Part shown: positions 1 to 11,877 of the stretch, one piece after another
Numbering within the stretch: the first letter of the stretch is position 1
How the letters are laid out: every line of letters starts with the position of its first letter
NCBI GenBank assembly: GCA_022478985.1
Contig: JAKSZP010013532.1
Location: 21,832 to 85,831, forward strand
Source: Massospora cicadina
Lineage: Eukaryota > Entomophthoromycota > Entomophthoromycetes > Entomophthorales > Entomophthoraceae
Reading direction: 5' to 3'
Length of the DNA: 64,000 nucleotides
Program-made: the position numbers and the translations under genes
Notes under the pieces: generated by a model
What the model was told of the DNA's origin: nothing
The model's input: the letters and a program-made list of their open reading frames with translations, nothing else
The model's database searches: none

Positions 1-1200
1 ATTGCAGAGGCACTTCCAGAAAGTCTCTTCTAATTCAGAAAGCTAGCTCTACCCTCTCAAGTCCACTTGGTAACATGGATTATTACAACTCATGACCCTG
101 ATCCACAAGTTGTAACAGCACAGACAGGTTTCTCCTTGCTTGAGGGTAACCAAGGACCTGTCATTCCTGAAGGGCCCTCAGGATCTCATGGACCACTAGG
201 CCCCCAGTCCCATAATTTCAGTTTTAGGAGATGTAAAGAATTCTGGAAGAAGGAAATGCTAATTATAAATTAAAGCTTATGTGCGGGTGGAAAAAGCAGC
301 TTGGGGTGTAGTGTTTATTTTAATGGAAGAAACATCAACCCAAATTCAGCGTTTGTACTCCAGAAAATCCCAAATCATCTCAGGATTGAATGATAAAATG
401 TTCATGCATCATCCAAAGGGTTTGAGCCTTCCACAATTAAATGAATCTTCTACAAATAAGCTTTTGCCTATAACCAGGCAAGAACTAATAAAAGAGATTC
501 AGTATCATCACAAGATGAGGCTTTGTCTCAACGCCAGTGGTCACCATCTGGATGCCCTAATATAATAGGAGGTCAGAAATCCCAAAGCCAATCCAAGAGA
601 AAGGTCACAGCTTGACCCTCATATTGGAATAGAGGTAAAGATCCTAAATAAAGGAGACTAGAGAGCCTCATCCGCCACAAGGCCCCTACTCATCTATAAA
701 TAATGAAGGCCTTTAACAATAAAGATTATCAGTTATTCCATTAATGAGTTTATAACTATTTTATTTGCATAGTTATGATAATCAGTATCATTAACCAGGG
801 CAGTGCAGAATACTGGACCTTGAAGAAGAAAAAGTTCTATGGCATTGCCTCTCTCCAGCCAATCCAAAAACCAAGCTATCCCAAAGATCAATTAAACATT
901 TCATTCCCATGGTCTGGGAACACACTTTTTAACATTAGTTTTATTTCAAAAAGGTGAAGCCAAGTCTTACATTAGAAGGGCTTACAGAAAATATGGACAA
1001 CTTATAAGCAATTGTTAATGTTATAGCTGATTGACTCACCCATTAAAGACAGATGTGTGGAAATTTTAGTCCCAAGTTTGCAATTACAAAAGTCAGATAC
1101 ATAGCAAATACATTGAGAATTTGGGCTTATTAGAAAAACTAAATTAAATGTCCTTATTCAATTACCTCAATTGATATTGAGGAGAGTTTTAAAACGACAT
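1..1200. other. Unassigned AT-rich sequence, probably decayed repeat
   Basis: I see no gene here that I can name. Short open stretches exist, for example one of 94 codons from 281 on the + strand, but none shows a recognisable motif and they are broken by stops on every side. The stretch lies upstream of the protease trace of the decayed gypsy copy, so it may hold that element's LTR or gag remnants; no LTR ends could be found. Confidence 0.3.
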
Positions 1201-2187
1201 AAAAAGAGTGCACCAATGATTTATTTAACAATTCCATCTAGATATGCAAAAACAGAATTTTCTATACCTTACTCTAATGTCACGCCAGCCATCAGCACCC
1301 TTTTTGCTCATCTTGACTCTAACTTTAAACCTAGATTTGAATAAAGGTTAAACCCCTGAAAAAGAAACATATTTGTTCTTGTATATTTCAAAAGGCAAAA
1401 TTAGAAGTCACTAACTGAGAAAGTGAAAATCTTATATGTACCTCAACTGCAAGGAATATTAGACTAAGGTTTTACACTTGCAAGACTACCACTCCTTGAA
1501 GAACATTAAAACAGACTTAATCCAGGAGTTTTTCAGCAACCATACCCTCTTGAATCTGAAATAAGCATAAAGAAATACATCTTCAAAAAGGGGAATTCTT
1601 AGAAAATTTTAAGCCTTCTATGCTAGTTCACAATCCTTGGGTCACTACTAATAAAACCACCCTAGATGACATGACCACCAATGTAGTATCCACTCTTGAG
1701 CTAAGACCTAATATTCAGCTATATATGATTGGGCATAAAAGTACCTTAACTTTTATTGAGAAAGAATGAAACTCTGAATGAAACTCTCCCAGCTTTGATT
1801 AACAAGGCTTCTGATTTCAGTCATTGCTAACCTTAAGTGCATGTCAAGTAATGAGAGTTAAAGTTGATACAAAATGTAACTATTTCCAAGGACAACGCCG
1901 CACCACTAAGGAATACTGACACCAATGTGATAAAGGGGCGTAAAAATGATATATAACATGAAGAAAGAGGGTCCTCAAGTTTCCAATCCTGAAGACAAAA
2001 AAATTTAATTCATAACTCAAAGAACTTGCTTTCATGCCTCTGAAGTAAAGCTGTGACTGTTAATCTCTTTTATTAAAATAAAATGGATTTATTTACAATT
2101 CTTCTGGTCAATTCATATGCTCCTCACACTAACCCACAACCTAGAAACTTGATAACTTGTCCCACAGTCAAAGTTTAATTATAATCA

Positions 2188-2252
2188 GTTTTTGCATCTA
2201 TTGATAGTGGATCTCCAGTAACATTATCTCACAAACTTCATGAAGTGCATCA
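2188..2252 (+). pseudogene. Gypsy-0 aspartic protease remnant
   Basis: A short reading frame contains I-D-S-G-S at about 2200-2214, followed by P-V-T-L-S, the usual surrounding of the catalytic D-S/T-G of retroelement proteases. Stops flank it closely. The family cleaves the Gag-Pol polyprotein. The call relies on this one motif plus the correct position about 1 kb before the RT trace, so it is moderate only. Confidence 0.45.
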
Positions 2253-3199
2253 TGCTTAATATCAGTAAACTCATTATATGAAGTTTGGAATCTCTGAGAT
2301 CAGTTCAATCAGTCCATTAGGGTGTAACCTTGATTTCCATATGATTTGGTAAACTATCCTTGGATAGTTTAGCCATGGCCTCAATAACCCTAGTTATAAC
2401 TTCTTATTAAAAACTCTAACTTTTGTAATTATACTGCTGTTATACAGTATGCTGAAGGGTTAAAAAACCTATTGGACAACAAGTTTCCTTGGTAAATAAG
2501 ACCTAAAAACTGTAAATAAGATTTTAATGCCTGTACTTGCCTATTAAGAAAGACCAGATTTATTATATTAAATATGATATGCAGGCACCTTGGTACATTT
2601 ATTGTCGCTTTGTTGATGGCAAAAGAAGGGATGTCACTGTACTCTCCAAAAAATGATACTATTTAAATGTCAAGTAATTAAGGACTTGGGTCCATTTGAA
2701 CAACTTCTATAATCTGTTGAAGATATGGCAGTAGAATCATAAGAAAAAGAATATATGACATTATGAATATTTGACCTTGCCTATGTAGATTTAATCTCAG
2801 TATCACTGATTATCTCACTGTTGACCATCAAAAAATATACAAAAGTATTTTTGGTAGTCTATATAAAAATTCTGACTATTGACAAAATTAATGGAGTTTG
2901 TGATTTTAAAAGTCTATGCAATCATGGCCTAGAGCAACCCCCTTGATTTCCCTAGTTAATGCCTTAATTGGGAAGGATTTTAACAATTAATAACAAAAAA
3001 AGATTAAAGAATTGTTGGAGATCACTTCAAACTTTTCTTTATTTAACGCTAAAAATTTGTTAATTAAAAGTGTCATGCATCTTGTAAATATGGGTGATAT
3101 ACCACCTATCCAGGCCTAGCTTCAATGGAAGATTAAAGTGGAATTATTAAGTTGACTACTGAACTCAAGAAAAGCTGGAATCCAGATTACTGATACTAT

Positions 3200-3425
3200 C
3201 TTGTAGCCCTTATGCATCACTTTTACTGCTGGACCACAAGAAGGATGGCAGACACCAGGTAGTTATATACTACTGCAAACTCAACTCTTTGATCAGTATG
3301 TACAATTATACACCGCCATAAATTGACAACTTGTTTCTACCATTTCTAGGAACACAGTATTTATTGGCTATGTATACTATTAATGGACACTGACAGAATG
3401 AGCTAGCGCCTAAGGTATGACCCAA
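3200..3425 (+). pseudogene. Gypsy-0 reverse transcriptase fingers remnant
   Basis: In one frame the series S-P-Y-A-S, then K-K-D-G, then Y-Y-x-K-L-N and a later Y-x-I-N-G-H-x-Q can be read. These correspond to SPWASP, KKDG, DYRKLN and the later GY/WQ block of Ty3/gypsy RT. Stops interrupt the frame. The catalytic YxDD block was not found, and the RT is cut about 60 bp further on by LINE-A copy 1. Confidence 0.5.
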
Positions 3426-3484
3426 GTACGCTTTACTAGCTAATGAAGGGTGCTAAACTGACCTGGATGTTAAAGGGTCTGCAA

Positions 3485-3504
3485 CCCCTATTGTAACTTT
3501 TAAA
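3485..3504. repeat. Target-site duplication, LINE-A copy 1 (left)
   Basis: The 20 bases are identical to 8772-8791. They flank LINE-A copy 1 exactly and mark target-primed insertion. The A/T-rich end may overlap the element tail by a few bases. Confidence 0.93.
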
Positions 3505-6500
3505 TTTATTGCGGGGAAGGCTGACCATGGGATGGACACTTCCAAATATGACTCAGACGAGACAAAACTCAGTACCAGGTGAGGCACCCCAGAGAAGCGA
3601 TGCTATCTCTTGTTGCCAGCGGGAACGCCACTTATGGGAAGGGGAGGGAACGTGTGTAGGGGGCGTAGCCACTATTGAGCACGTGTGGAGGAAGGGGTCT
3701 GATTTGATGAACCAGACTGGGAACCAGGAGGAGACCAGCTGCCGGCGACGTGGTGGGAGATATCTAAACATCCACGCTTGAAAGTGATCCACCAAATGAG
3801 ACCGGAATCTGTGGACAGCTTCAGGGAGGGTGGGGATGGATCCGGCGATGGCATCCAAGACAATCGTGTGGATAGTCCACATGGCGATTGCAACCACCAG
3901 AGCACGAAGGGAGGGTGGGAGGGGGAGGCCATTGATGAAGCAAACATATCTCTTGACAGACTGAAGGGATGTGTTTGATCCTGGCCTAGCAGACGTTGGA
4001 CTTCGCGCCATATTACTTTAGAGGTGGGGCACTTCTCCAGGCGGTGAAACAGCGTTCCATACTGGCCACACACGACACAGGATGAGTGTAAAGCGTTAGA
4101 GCGCTCAGCTGTACGATACACCCGCCTCAGGCAGCGCCACACATGGGAACGGACTTGAGGCTGCAACAGAGGATGGTGTGCGTATTTCCAGATATTCTTT
4201 TGGGTCTCAGTGGAATAAGGGATGTCCATCATGTCCAGGTAGTCCACCCTGGATAGGACTTGGGGTTGAATGGGGATCACGCCATCATGGATGGGTAGCC
4301 CCTGTACCTCTTGTGTGAACTGAGGAGAGGGGCGGCCTCTTTGGGTTGTATGTCCCCTAATATGAATTCTCCACTCTGCGCTTCGCATGGAGAGTAGGAT
4401 TCGTTTGTAGTGGGTTTTTGTCCCGTGAGGACCTGTGGCTGATGTGTGTGATGCAAGGTATTTCATCAGGGAGTGGGGGTTTGATGGGTTGTTGAGGCCC
4501 AAGGCTCAGGAGAAGTTGGAGCGGGCCGCGCGGGACCAGTGTTGGGATGGGAGTGTAGGAGCAGTGACGGCCGCAATCCAGGTGCCTAGGATCTTGGCGG
4601 CATGGGCTTTGAAGTCAAGTAGGCCCATGCCACCATGATGATGAGGGCCAAACATGACCTCTAGCCATACTGGTGGAGGGCGGCCTGACCAAAGCCAACC
4701 TTGCAGCAAAGCATACAGGGATTTGAAGAAGCTTGGGGAGAAGGGGATGGCGTGGGCTCCAAACCAGACTTTGGATAGGAGCATAGAGTTGGCAAGAACA
4801 ACCTGCCAGTGAGGGTAGTAGGGTGGGCTCTGAGAGAGGCGATTCGCTTCGTCACGTTGTCCAGTATATGGCCCTCCATTACTGCTGACGCGTATCCTCC
4901 TGCCTCCAACCACACGCCCAGATGGCGTACCGGTCCTATGGTAGGTCGTGGCACAAATGGGAGCACCAGTGGAGCGGTGTGTTTTGAGTTAGTAAGGCGT
5001 GGACTTGGGCGAGCAGCTGGGCTGGGTTGGGAACTACTTGCTGGGGCCCAGCAGTTCTGAAACCGACCAAGGAGGATGATTTCAGTTTTGGAGGCGTTCA
5101 GTGCCGCGTTGCTTACCCGGGAATATTCCTGGATGAGGGCTTCAAGCGCGCGTGCATCTTTATTATTAGACACCCCCACCACGCAATCATCTGCAAATGC
5201 CATCATCTTGACTGGGGTTTGGCCTGGCACATGGACCCCAGTGAGTTGGGCATTCACATTTCGCAGTAGTGGGTCAAGGCTGAAGTTGTATAAGAGTGGG
5301 CTCAGGGGGTCCCCTTGTCACAGGCCCCTTTGAGGATGGACTACATCCGTTAGGAAACCTGGGCCGCGCACAGCCATTGTTGCAGATTCCGTGAGCAGCA
5401 TCACCCAGTTAATGAAGCGGGGAGGTAGGCGGAATTGTTGGAGGCAGGCCCTAAGGTATTCCCAGTTTACTCTATCATAGGCCTTTTGTTGGTCCAAGAA
5501 TACAAGTGCCCCAGAGGCTGTGGACTGACACACATTAGCCACAGAGTGCACGTTATCCCAAATCGACCTTCTGGGGATGAAACCAAATTGTTCTGGAGAG
5601 ATGGTGGCAGATGCTACAGTCCCTAAACGGTTAGCCATGATTTTTGTTAAAATTTTGGTGTCTGTGTTTGTTAGAGAAATGGGGCGCCAGTTGGCTAAGT
5701 CTAGCCTATCCCCTTTCTTGAAGAGTGTGACTGTAAAAGCCTCATGTCCTCCTGGTAGGAGGCGCGTTTCCAACAGGCTTTGGTTGAGTGAGGCTAGCAG
5801 CAATGGGGATATGTATTTAAAATATTTTTTGTAGAACTCATATGGAATGCCATCTGGGCCTGGGCATTTTCAGTTTGGCGCACCACGAATGGTAGTCCAT
5901 AATTCATTCGGAGTAATTAAATTCATTATTTCTGGGTATCAGAAAATGGTGCGGATATGAGCTCTGTCGAGAAATTCCGCCATTTCGGCCAGCTGAATTG
6001 GTTCGGCTCGGTATAACTCGGAGTAATATCTTTGCATTTTGATTGCCACTTCAGCCGGTGTGTCCACGATAGAATTATCTGATCTTCACACCTGTGTGCA
6101 GGCCACACTCTGGCATGGTGCAAAATTTTTTTTGAAGAAGTATGCAGTGCACTTGTCACCTTTAGTGATGCGTGTGGCCCTATATTGGACACAAACCCGA
6201 TGTTTGTGTTGCCTTTCAAGTGCGTTGAGGTGTGCTGCTGCCTCCGCCCACTTCTGGCCCCATGCAGGGCTATATCCTGAGGCTGGAATGTTGGACTCCA
6301 AGTGGGCCAATTCCACCAGCGCGCGCGATATAACCGCCGATGTGGCTCATGAGCGTCTGGATGAGAGATGGCGATAGTGGCGGATGGTGTCTTTTTTGAA
6401 AGTTGCCCATGTGGAAATGGGGTCCGTGCAAAACGGTGCAACAAATAATTTTGCCAAAGTTGCCTCTTCCACCCACATGGAAAATCCTGGTGACGCAAGC

Positions 6501-8771
6501 TCTGGGGGGCGGATTTTGCACCAATGTGGGGCCTTTGCAACTGTGATGGGTAAGTGGTATGTTATTGAGACCAGTCGGTGGTCAGAGAATTCCATTTTTG
6601 TTGTTTTGAAGTGGGAGATGTGGGGTTGGAATTTTGCCAGCACTAGAATAAGGTCAATGCGGGTCATGGACCTTAATTAGCCATTGTGGATGTGGGGATG
6701 CGTCATGTTTTTGAGCAGTGGGGCATGTCATGGCAGCGCATCCATTAACCCAAGGGTGGCTTTTAGAATGCGTAGTTCTATGTGACCCTGTGGGGCGTGG
6801 GGTGAGGGCGGCCACCGGTCCGTTGGTGAGGTTAGCCAACAGTTCATGTTGCCAATTAGGAAAGAATCAGGGGGTAGCGGGAGGGATTTGAACAATGAGA
6901 AAAATTCCTGATGCTCTTGTGCACCATTTGGGGCGTAAATGTTGACAATTGTGTGTGCAACATCAGCCCAAGAGAAGGTGACAACGAGCACTCAGTCATT
7001 TAGGAATGTTTCTGAAGATATAAATTTGAAAAAATTGTTTTTCCAAATTAGCACCCCACAGTGCTTTGACCAAAAGGATAGGGATGGTAGGAGCATTGTT
7101 TTCCAAGCATCCTCGGAACCTCGTGGACAGTGGGTTTCCTGGATGGCCAGGATATCCACGGGTAAATTATTTTGTAAAAAACTCAGCTTCCTAGCCCGGG
7201 ATGGGGAGGCCTTGAGTCCGGCGATATTCAGCATCCCTAGAGTGAAGGTTTCCCCATCGCACCTTAGGTGCGAGGGGTGGGCCCCTGGCCCACCAGCCTC
7301 TTCCAGGTCCCCACGGGCTTTCACAGCAGTGCGGGTATTAGCAGCAACGCTATCAGGGTTTTTATTAATTTTTGCGGAAAGAGTCACATTGGCTTTGGCC
7401 TTCACTTTTTGTTTTCCTGACATCGGACGAATTTTTTGCGGTGCGGATAAGTTTGGTGCACCGTCGAGTGGGGCAAAAAATTTTTTTTCGGTTGGGATAG
7501 GTCCCAAGTCAGTTTCAACTGGGGCTTGGGTGCAGCGATTGGGTGAGATTGAATCTCCCATCGGATCCTTGGATTGAGTGGCCCATTTGGCTTGGGCCTC
7601 CCAATCTGATTGGGTGATGGATTCCCAAGTTGCTTCCGCCGTGAAGGTCTCCATGTCCTCCTGGCGTTGTGAGTGTGGGATGGTGGTGGTGACCTTGGCC
7701 GCTTCCTTGGCTGCAGTCCTATGGGCTTGCTTAGCCTTCTTCCGCTCCTGCGGGGAGATGGGCTTTACCAATAGGTAGCAGCCTTGTGCTCCCCACGGGA
7801 AGGCCTCTTTGGTGCTTGCGGTTGGTTCATAGTGCGCCTCTCCGCTGGCCATGGCCGCCGAGGGGTGCTCTTGGAATGTAACGCCCTCTTTAATGGGGCA
7901 TGCATGTGCCTTATGGCTGAACGCGTCACAGTGGGTGCAAATGGGGGGCGCGCTGTCCACGGTTACCTGGAATGGGTGGGTGGTGTGCCCTGCGATGTCA
8001 ATAAAGGTGGAGTGCGGGATCTGGGTTAGGTCCTTCGCGATCTCCTCAGATGGGGTCAGAACTGCGATGGCTTTGCCGGTACACAGGTGTGGCATCAGCA
8101 TGAAACGTTGCATTTCAAAAGATTGTATTTTGCCATATATGGTGAGACCATCTTTCAGGTGTTGCTCCAAAATGTCACGTTTTACTGTAGTAGGCAAAAA
8201 GTCAAACGTGAGGAAAATTTGGTTCAATTTTATCCATCTGGTGCATTTAGTTTTGATGACCCATTGCCCTTCGGGGAGGTTGACCACTACGTGCACCGCT
8301 GCAGCCTCGTCTGCTGCTATTTTTCTTTCAAAACCTAGGTCCAGCCAACCATGTGACATGGAGTGAGGTGCAACGTACACCGCAGTCAGGAAAATTTTGT
8401 GTACATCTTCACAAAATTTTTCCCATAGGGCCGTTTTTTGGATGTCCAGATACACACAGACTCCAAATTCCACCGATGAAAGTGGCTGGGAATGTGGCGT
8501 ATTGATGTACTGGTTGCATCGTGCTTGCCACGCGAGTATCTCTGGGGAAATTGTGACCACCAGTTTTTTTTAAATTTTTTTCTATTCCGCCAGATTCTCC
8601 GGGGCGTTTTTGAACGTTAGAGGCCGCGGGCCTTCCGCCTGCTCCTCTTGCTTTGCTTGCCCAACTGCTCCCAGACATGGGCGCAGACTAATCCCCTCTA
8701 TGAGATTATCAAACCGGATTTAGTCTTGAATTGAATGGGTTGCAAAAGTGTTTGCAACGAGAAAGAAAAGT
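3505..8771 (-). mobile_element. LINE-A copy 1, full-length non-LTR retrotransposon (5,267 bp)
   Basis: The copy is bounded by a perfect 20-bp target duplication (3485-3504 and 8772-8791). On the minus strand it starts with a T/C-rich leader of about 93 bp, holds one long coding frame, and ends with an AATAAA-containing tail and no long poly(A). Copies 2 and 3 begin and end at the same internal points and are 5,284 and 5,276 bp, so this is a complete element. It interrupts the pol region of Gypsy-0. Family features (RNA-binding N-terminus, APE endonuclease, RT) are those of target-primed LINEs of the broad L1/Tx1 type; exact clade assignment needs a tree. Confidence 0.93.
3553..8678 (-). pseudogene. 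LINE-A copy 1 polyprotein (ORF1-like + endonuclease + RT), damaged
   Basis: The start is the ATG at 8678 (MSGSSWASK...), conserved in copies 2 and 3. Domain order: basic Gly/Ala-rich N-terminus; a domain with V-E-F-G and G-W-L-D-L-G-F; a CX2CX4HX4C zinc knuckle at 7898-7939; a Lys/Ala-rich linker; APE-type endonuclease from about 7250 to 6350 with Q-E-T-H, Y-A-P-N, R-I-D-L-I and S-D-H; RT from about 5900 to 5050 with R-P-I-S-L, F-L-D-Q-Q-K-A-Y-D-R, G-D-P-L-S-P and F-A-D-D (5186-5197); and a C-terminal CX2CX7HX4C motif at 4029-4079. Damage includes a frameshift near 8470, G-N-M-N in place of endonuclease G-D-M-N, and an Arg-to-stop change at 5318-5320 just before G-D-P-L-S-P. The intact frame would be about 1,700 residues. 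Confidence 0.88.
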
Positions 8772-8791
8772 CCCCTATTGTAACTTTTAAA
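8772..8791. repeat. Target-site duplication, LINE-A copy 1 (right)
   Basis: This is the partner of 3485-3504, perfect over 20 bases, placed just before the 5' leader of the minus-strand LINE. Confidence 0.93.
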
Positions 8792-9239
8792 GAGCTACAT
8801 AAAGGCTTTTAGGGGACCTCAAGCTATCATATAAATTGGTATATCTTGATAACATTACAAACTCATAACCTTTAACAGCCTTCCTTAAATTCTTCAAGAG
8901 TTACTAATCAGATGTGACAGGCTTCCCTTAAACTTAAAACATTCAAATGCTCCTTTAAGCAATCTAAAATAGAATCTATAGGGCATAAGGTTACACAACA
9001 AATGATCCAGCTCATATACAGCAATATTGCCATAATTTTAGAGATTTTCCCCTTCTAGTCATTAGTATATTCAAAAACCAGTGATTGTGTGATACTATAA
9101 GAAGTTTATTCCTAATATAATGATCTTGAGGAACCCCTAGTGTACCTTCTTCTGGAAAGGCTCCTATTAAGTAAAACTTTTAACAGAAAAAAACCTGCAT
9201 CCTTTTGAGGACTTCTTTGGTTTCAAAGCCTATCCTCAT

Positions 9240-9480
9240 CCCTCCACAATTTGGTTATATTTTACTACTGTTTACTAATACCAGCAACGAGGCTGTGGGC
9301 GTTATACTGGAACAACCTGACGACTACCAAGTAGATCACCATGTGGCCTAATTTCAAAGCCTTATACAAAGCTGAGCAAACTAAAGCATTAATGAGCTAA
9401 ATTTTCTAAAAGTCACTTTCAGCTAAGCACTTCTGCACATATCTATACAGGGTACACTTTGATGTAATATAAATACATCT
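9240..9480 (+). pseudogene. Gypsy-0 RNase H remnant
   Basis: The frame around 9260 reads F-T-N-T-S-N-E-A-V-G-V-I-L-E-Q, matching the first conserved block of gypsy RNase H (usually TDAS..A.GAVL.Q). The first catalytic Asp is Asn here, so the enzyme would be inactive even without the stops. A second block with H-F-x-T-Y-L-Y-x-V-H-F (with interruptions) follows near 9430, as expected downstream. Confidence 0.5.
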
Positions 9481-9979
9481 CCATCCAATGGTTAAAGTAA
9501 ATGAAGGATCCTGATAGGAGATTGGAGAAATGGGCGCTTATTTTCAGAGTTACAATTACAAGGTTGTAATGCACTGGTGCAGTCCATCAAAATGCTGAAG
9601 GGCTATAAATATGCCGTTACTAACTAGGATAACTACAACGGAAGACCATCTATATAGCCTAATTAGATGCAGAAAGTTGGTAGACGTAGGTCTCTGAGAC
9701 ACAGGCTAAGTTGGGAAGGACAAGCAAATTTCAAAGATTTAAATGCATATTCTAAATATCTCAAGTAATTGATGGCTTTCATATGTGTAGCCCTCTTCTT
9801 AGACCAATATCATACTTGATGAACCCTTGAAAGTAGGATTTGTAGAGCTAAAGAAAACGTATGAATGGTTAAGAAAGCAATGCTATTAGATCAAATACAA
9901 AACCATATACAGTGAGTCAGAGGCATACTTACCTTATAAATTTATACACTTACCAAGATCAACACCAAGTGTTGACACC

Positions 9980-10145
9980 CTCAGGTCTATTCAGGTGACT
10001 AGCATCGATATTGTAGGACCCTAGCTCACCAGATTTAATCTTTATCAAATTATCCTTGTAGCAATAGATTACTTAACAAAGTGGTTTGAGGCTATGCCTT
10101 TTACTAAGCAACAAAAAATATTATCAAAATTAATTCCTTTTGTCC
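9980..10145 (+). pseudogene. Gypsy-0 integrase core remnant
   Basis: At about 9991-10110 the frame reads S-I-D-I-V-G-P, then V-A-I-D-Y-L-T-K-W-F-E-A. This is the first catalytic Asp block and the typical second beta-strand of retroviral-type integrases. One stop lies between the blocks, and the later D and E of the DDE triad could not be identified. The spacing from the RNase H block fits pol order. Confidence 0.55.
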
Positions 10146-10438
10146 CATTTCATACAACACACATCTCATATACTGCTCTCAAAAAAACAGCTTTAATTTA
10201 CTTCCAAGATAATACAACTGACAACTTTTTTGGAACCAGTTAAACTTTATCATTCATTATAGCCCTTTGATTGATGAGGTATTTTTGTTTGGGCAAATAA
10301 AACGTTAGTTTCAACTCTATTCAATATGCTAGCAATTGACCCAAATTAATAGAACCAATACTATAAAATTCTTTACTAGCATATAGAGTAAGTTACTATA
10401 AAAAATCAATATGTCGCCCTTTAAGGCTCTCTATTAAA

Positions 10439-10455
10439 CCATCTAGTACTAAAAA
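10439..10455 (+). mobile_element. Ultra-short retroposed insertion 1 (17 bases)
   Basis: CCATCTAGTACTAAAAA lies between two perfect 16-bp copies of AAGGCTCTCTATTAAA (10423-10438 and 10456-10471). The insert ends in A residues and carries the core CCATCTAGTACTAAAA found in two other places. This is the footprint of target-primed retroposition with extreme 5' truncation, or of a very small RNA with a poly(A) tail. Confidence 0.8.
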
Positions 10456-10989
10456 AAGGCTCTCTATTAAAGTCAACCTCGTCAATAATTTAACATTCAA
10501 TAACAGTTAAAGGAAGCTGCACCAGTTAACTCCAATTTACAATGATAGTACTGGCTGAATGAAATTACCTGATTGCAGGCATTTGTTACAAACAGCACTA
10601 TTTTGACTATTTCTATAAAGACAGAAAAGTTTAACTTTCAATTAATAACACTCTTATCTTTCCAGGTAGGAGACCTAGTTTTGTTCTACCATCACTGACA
10701 TGTCAGTCATCCAAACAAACTTGACAACTCCTAGTTGAGACCCTATTGCGCTATCCTCAAAGGATTATTCAATAGTATATAGCAGACACCAACCTTGGTA
10801 TTTTGGTTAATCAAGTCCACGGTAGATTTCTTTGAGCTTCTTTCTCCCTATATACAGTATATTGTAGGGGAACGGTCAGAGTTTGAGAAGAGTAATAAAT
10901 CACTCCAGACTTTAAAATTAAGTCCCCCTCAAATTGCCATTGATAAGCCTCCTCTGACTAATATAACCTTGAGTGAAATAGGGTTATAA

Positions 10990-11877
10990 AGTTTTAACTA
11001 AGAATCTACATTAGGGGTTGATAAATCTTTGCTATAAATCGACACAAAACTGAAACGGATTCATAATTTCCAACAAAAATATATGTAAGCTTTAATATTT
11101 TATGGAGTCAAGAGTCACCAGATGTTATAATTAAAAGATATTGTTTGACGTTTAATTAGAAAAGACAAGGAAGATCCTGATCAAGAAGGGCCTAGACGTT
11201 CCTATTGCCACAAACTTCCCACACGCTTTTTAAGTAACAATTAAAGTAAATAAAGTAAAGAAATAGCTCTTTCACTTCAATAAAACTACTCGTTGAATTT
11301 GATATTGCAAGTTTATTATTATGTTAACCCTTGTTGTTCCATAAAAATATTTTTAAATGTTGATGCGGTCAAAGCCTGGTGCCTCTGCACAGGGTGGTGG
11401 TGCACCGCCACCTGGCATTTTTTGACTGCTGCCAAAGTGTGCCCAGGCTGGACCAACTAGCCCCCAAGCCCAACTAGTCACTTTGTCCCCCTCAGGACAT
11501 AACCCACCACTTTGAGCGCTCTAAGGCGGTGTTTAAAGCCCATGGTGCTCCCTCAGAACAATTCACACTTTGGCCTTTGGGTCAAATACAGAAACCTCTT
11601 TACCATGTGAGTTCAACCATCAGGATGGCTCAGGCAGTGTACAGGCCCACCTGTTATTAGTTTCGTCCATTTGCGAGTTACTTTGGCCTTGCTTCTCCTG
11701 TGAAGACCAAAATGCAGTGACATCTACGCTACCTTTAATTTATAAAACACTCCATTACACTACTCACATTTGGCTTGTAGAAAAAGCCTTTAAGATGGTT
11801 TAGTTTATTAGATTACCCAACATATTTACCCCAAGCAACTCCACTATAAACTCCTGGAGGTTTGGCTGCTTACACAC
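10990..11877. other. Spacer between Gypsy-0 and the LTR-3 element
   Basis: No gene is seen. The first 350 bp are AT-rich and may be the end of Gypsy-0. From about 11350 the base composition shifts to GC-richer sequence with several short hairpin-like words, resembling LTR or solo-LTR sequence, but no second copy exists in the window to prove it. A 77-codon open stretch at 11570-11803 has no recognisable motif. Confidence 0.35.

Larger units (their letters stand above)
1200..10990 (+). mobile_element. Gypsy-0: highly decayed Ty3/gypsy element split by LINE-A copy 1
   Basis: Pol order is still readable on the + strand despite many stops: an aspartic protease trace at about 2190-2250, RT finger motifs at 3205-3420, then LINE-A copy 1, then the later RT/RNase H from about 8800 and the integrase core at about 9985-10140. 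The host target of LINE-A copy 1 (duplicated at 3485-3504 and 8772-8791) lies inside this pol region, and the order resumes on the other side, which shows that the two halves were once contiguous. No LTR pair was recognised. This is the oldest, most damaged element in the left third of the window. Confidence 0.6.

Noticed and set aside
3505..3545. The LINE 3' tail as the source of the ultra-short insertions
   Set aside because: The LINE/HAL tails end in AATAAATTT-type sequence. The word CCATCTAGTACT does not occur in any of their ends, so a different parent is needed.
3509..8366. Many plus-strand open stretches of 60-212 codons over LINE-A copy 1
   Set aside because: They are antisense shadows of the minus-strand LINE frame. 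The same shadows recur at the homologous places of LINE-A copies 2 and 3, and none has a motif of its own.
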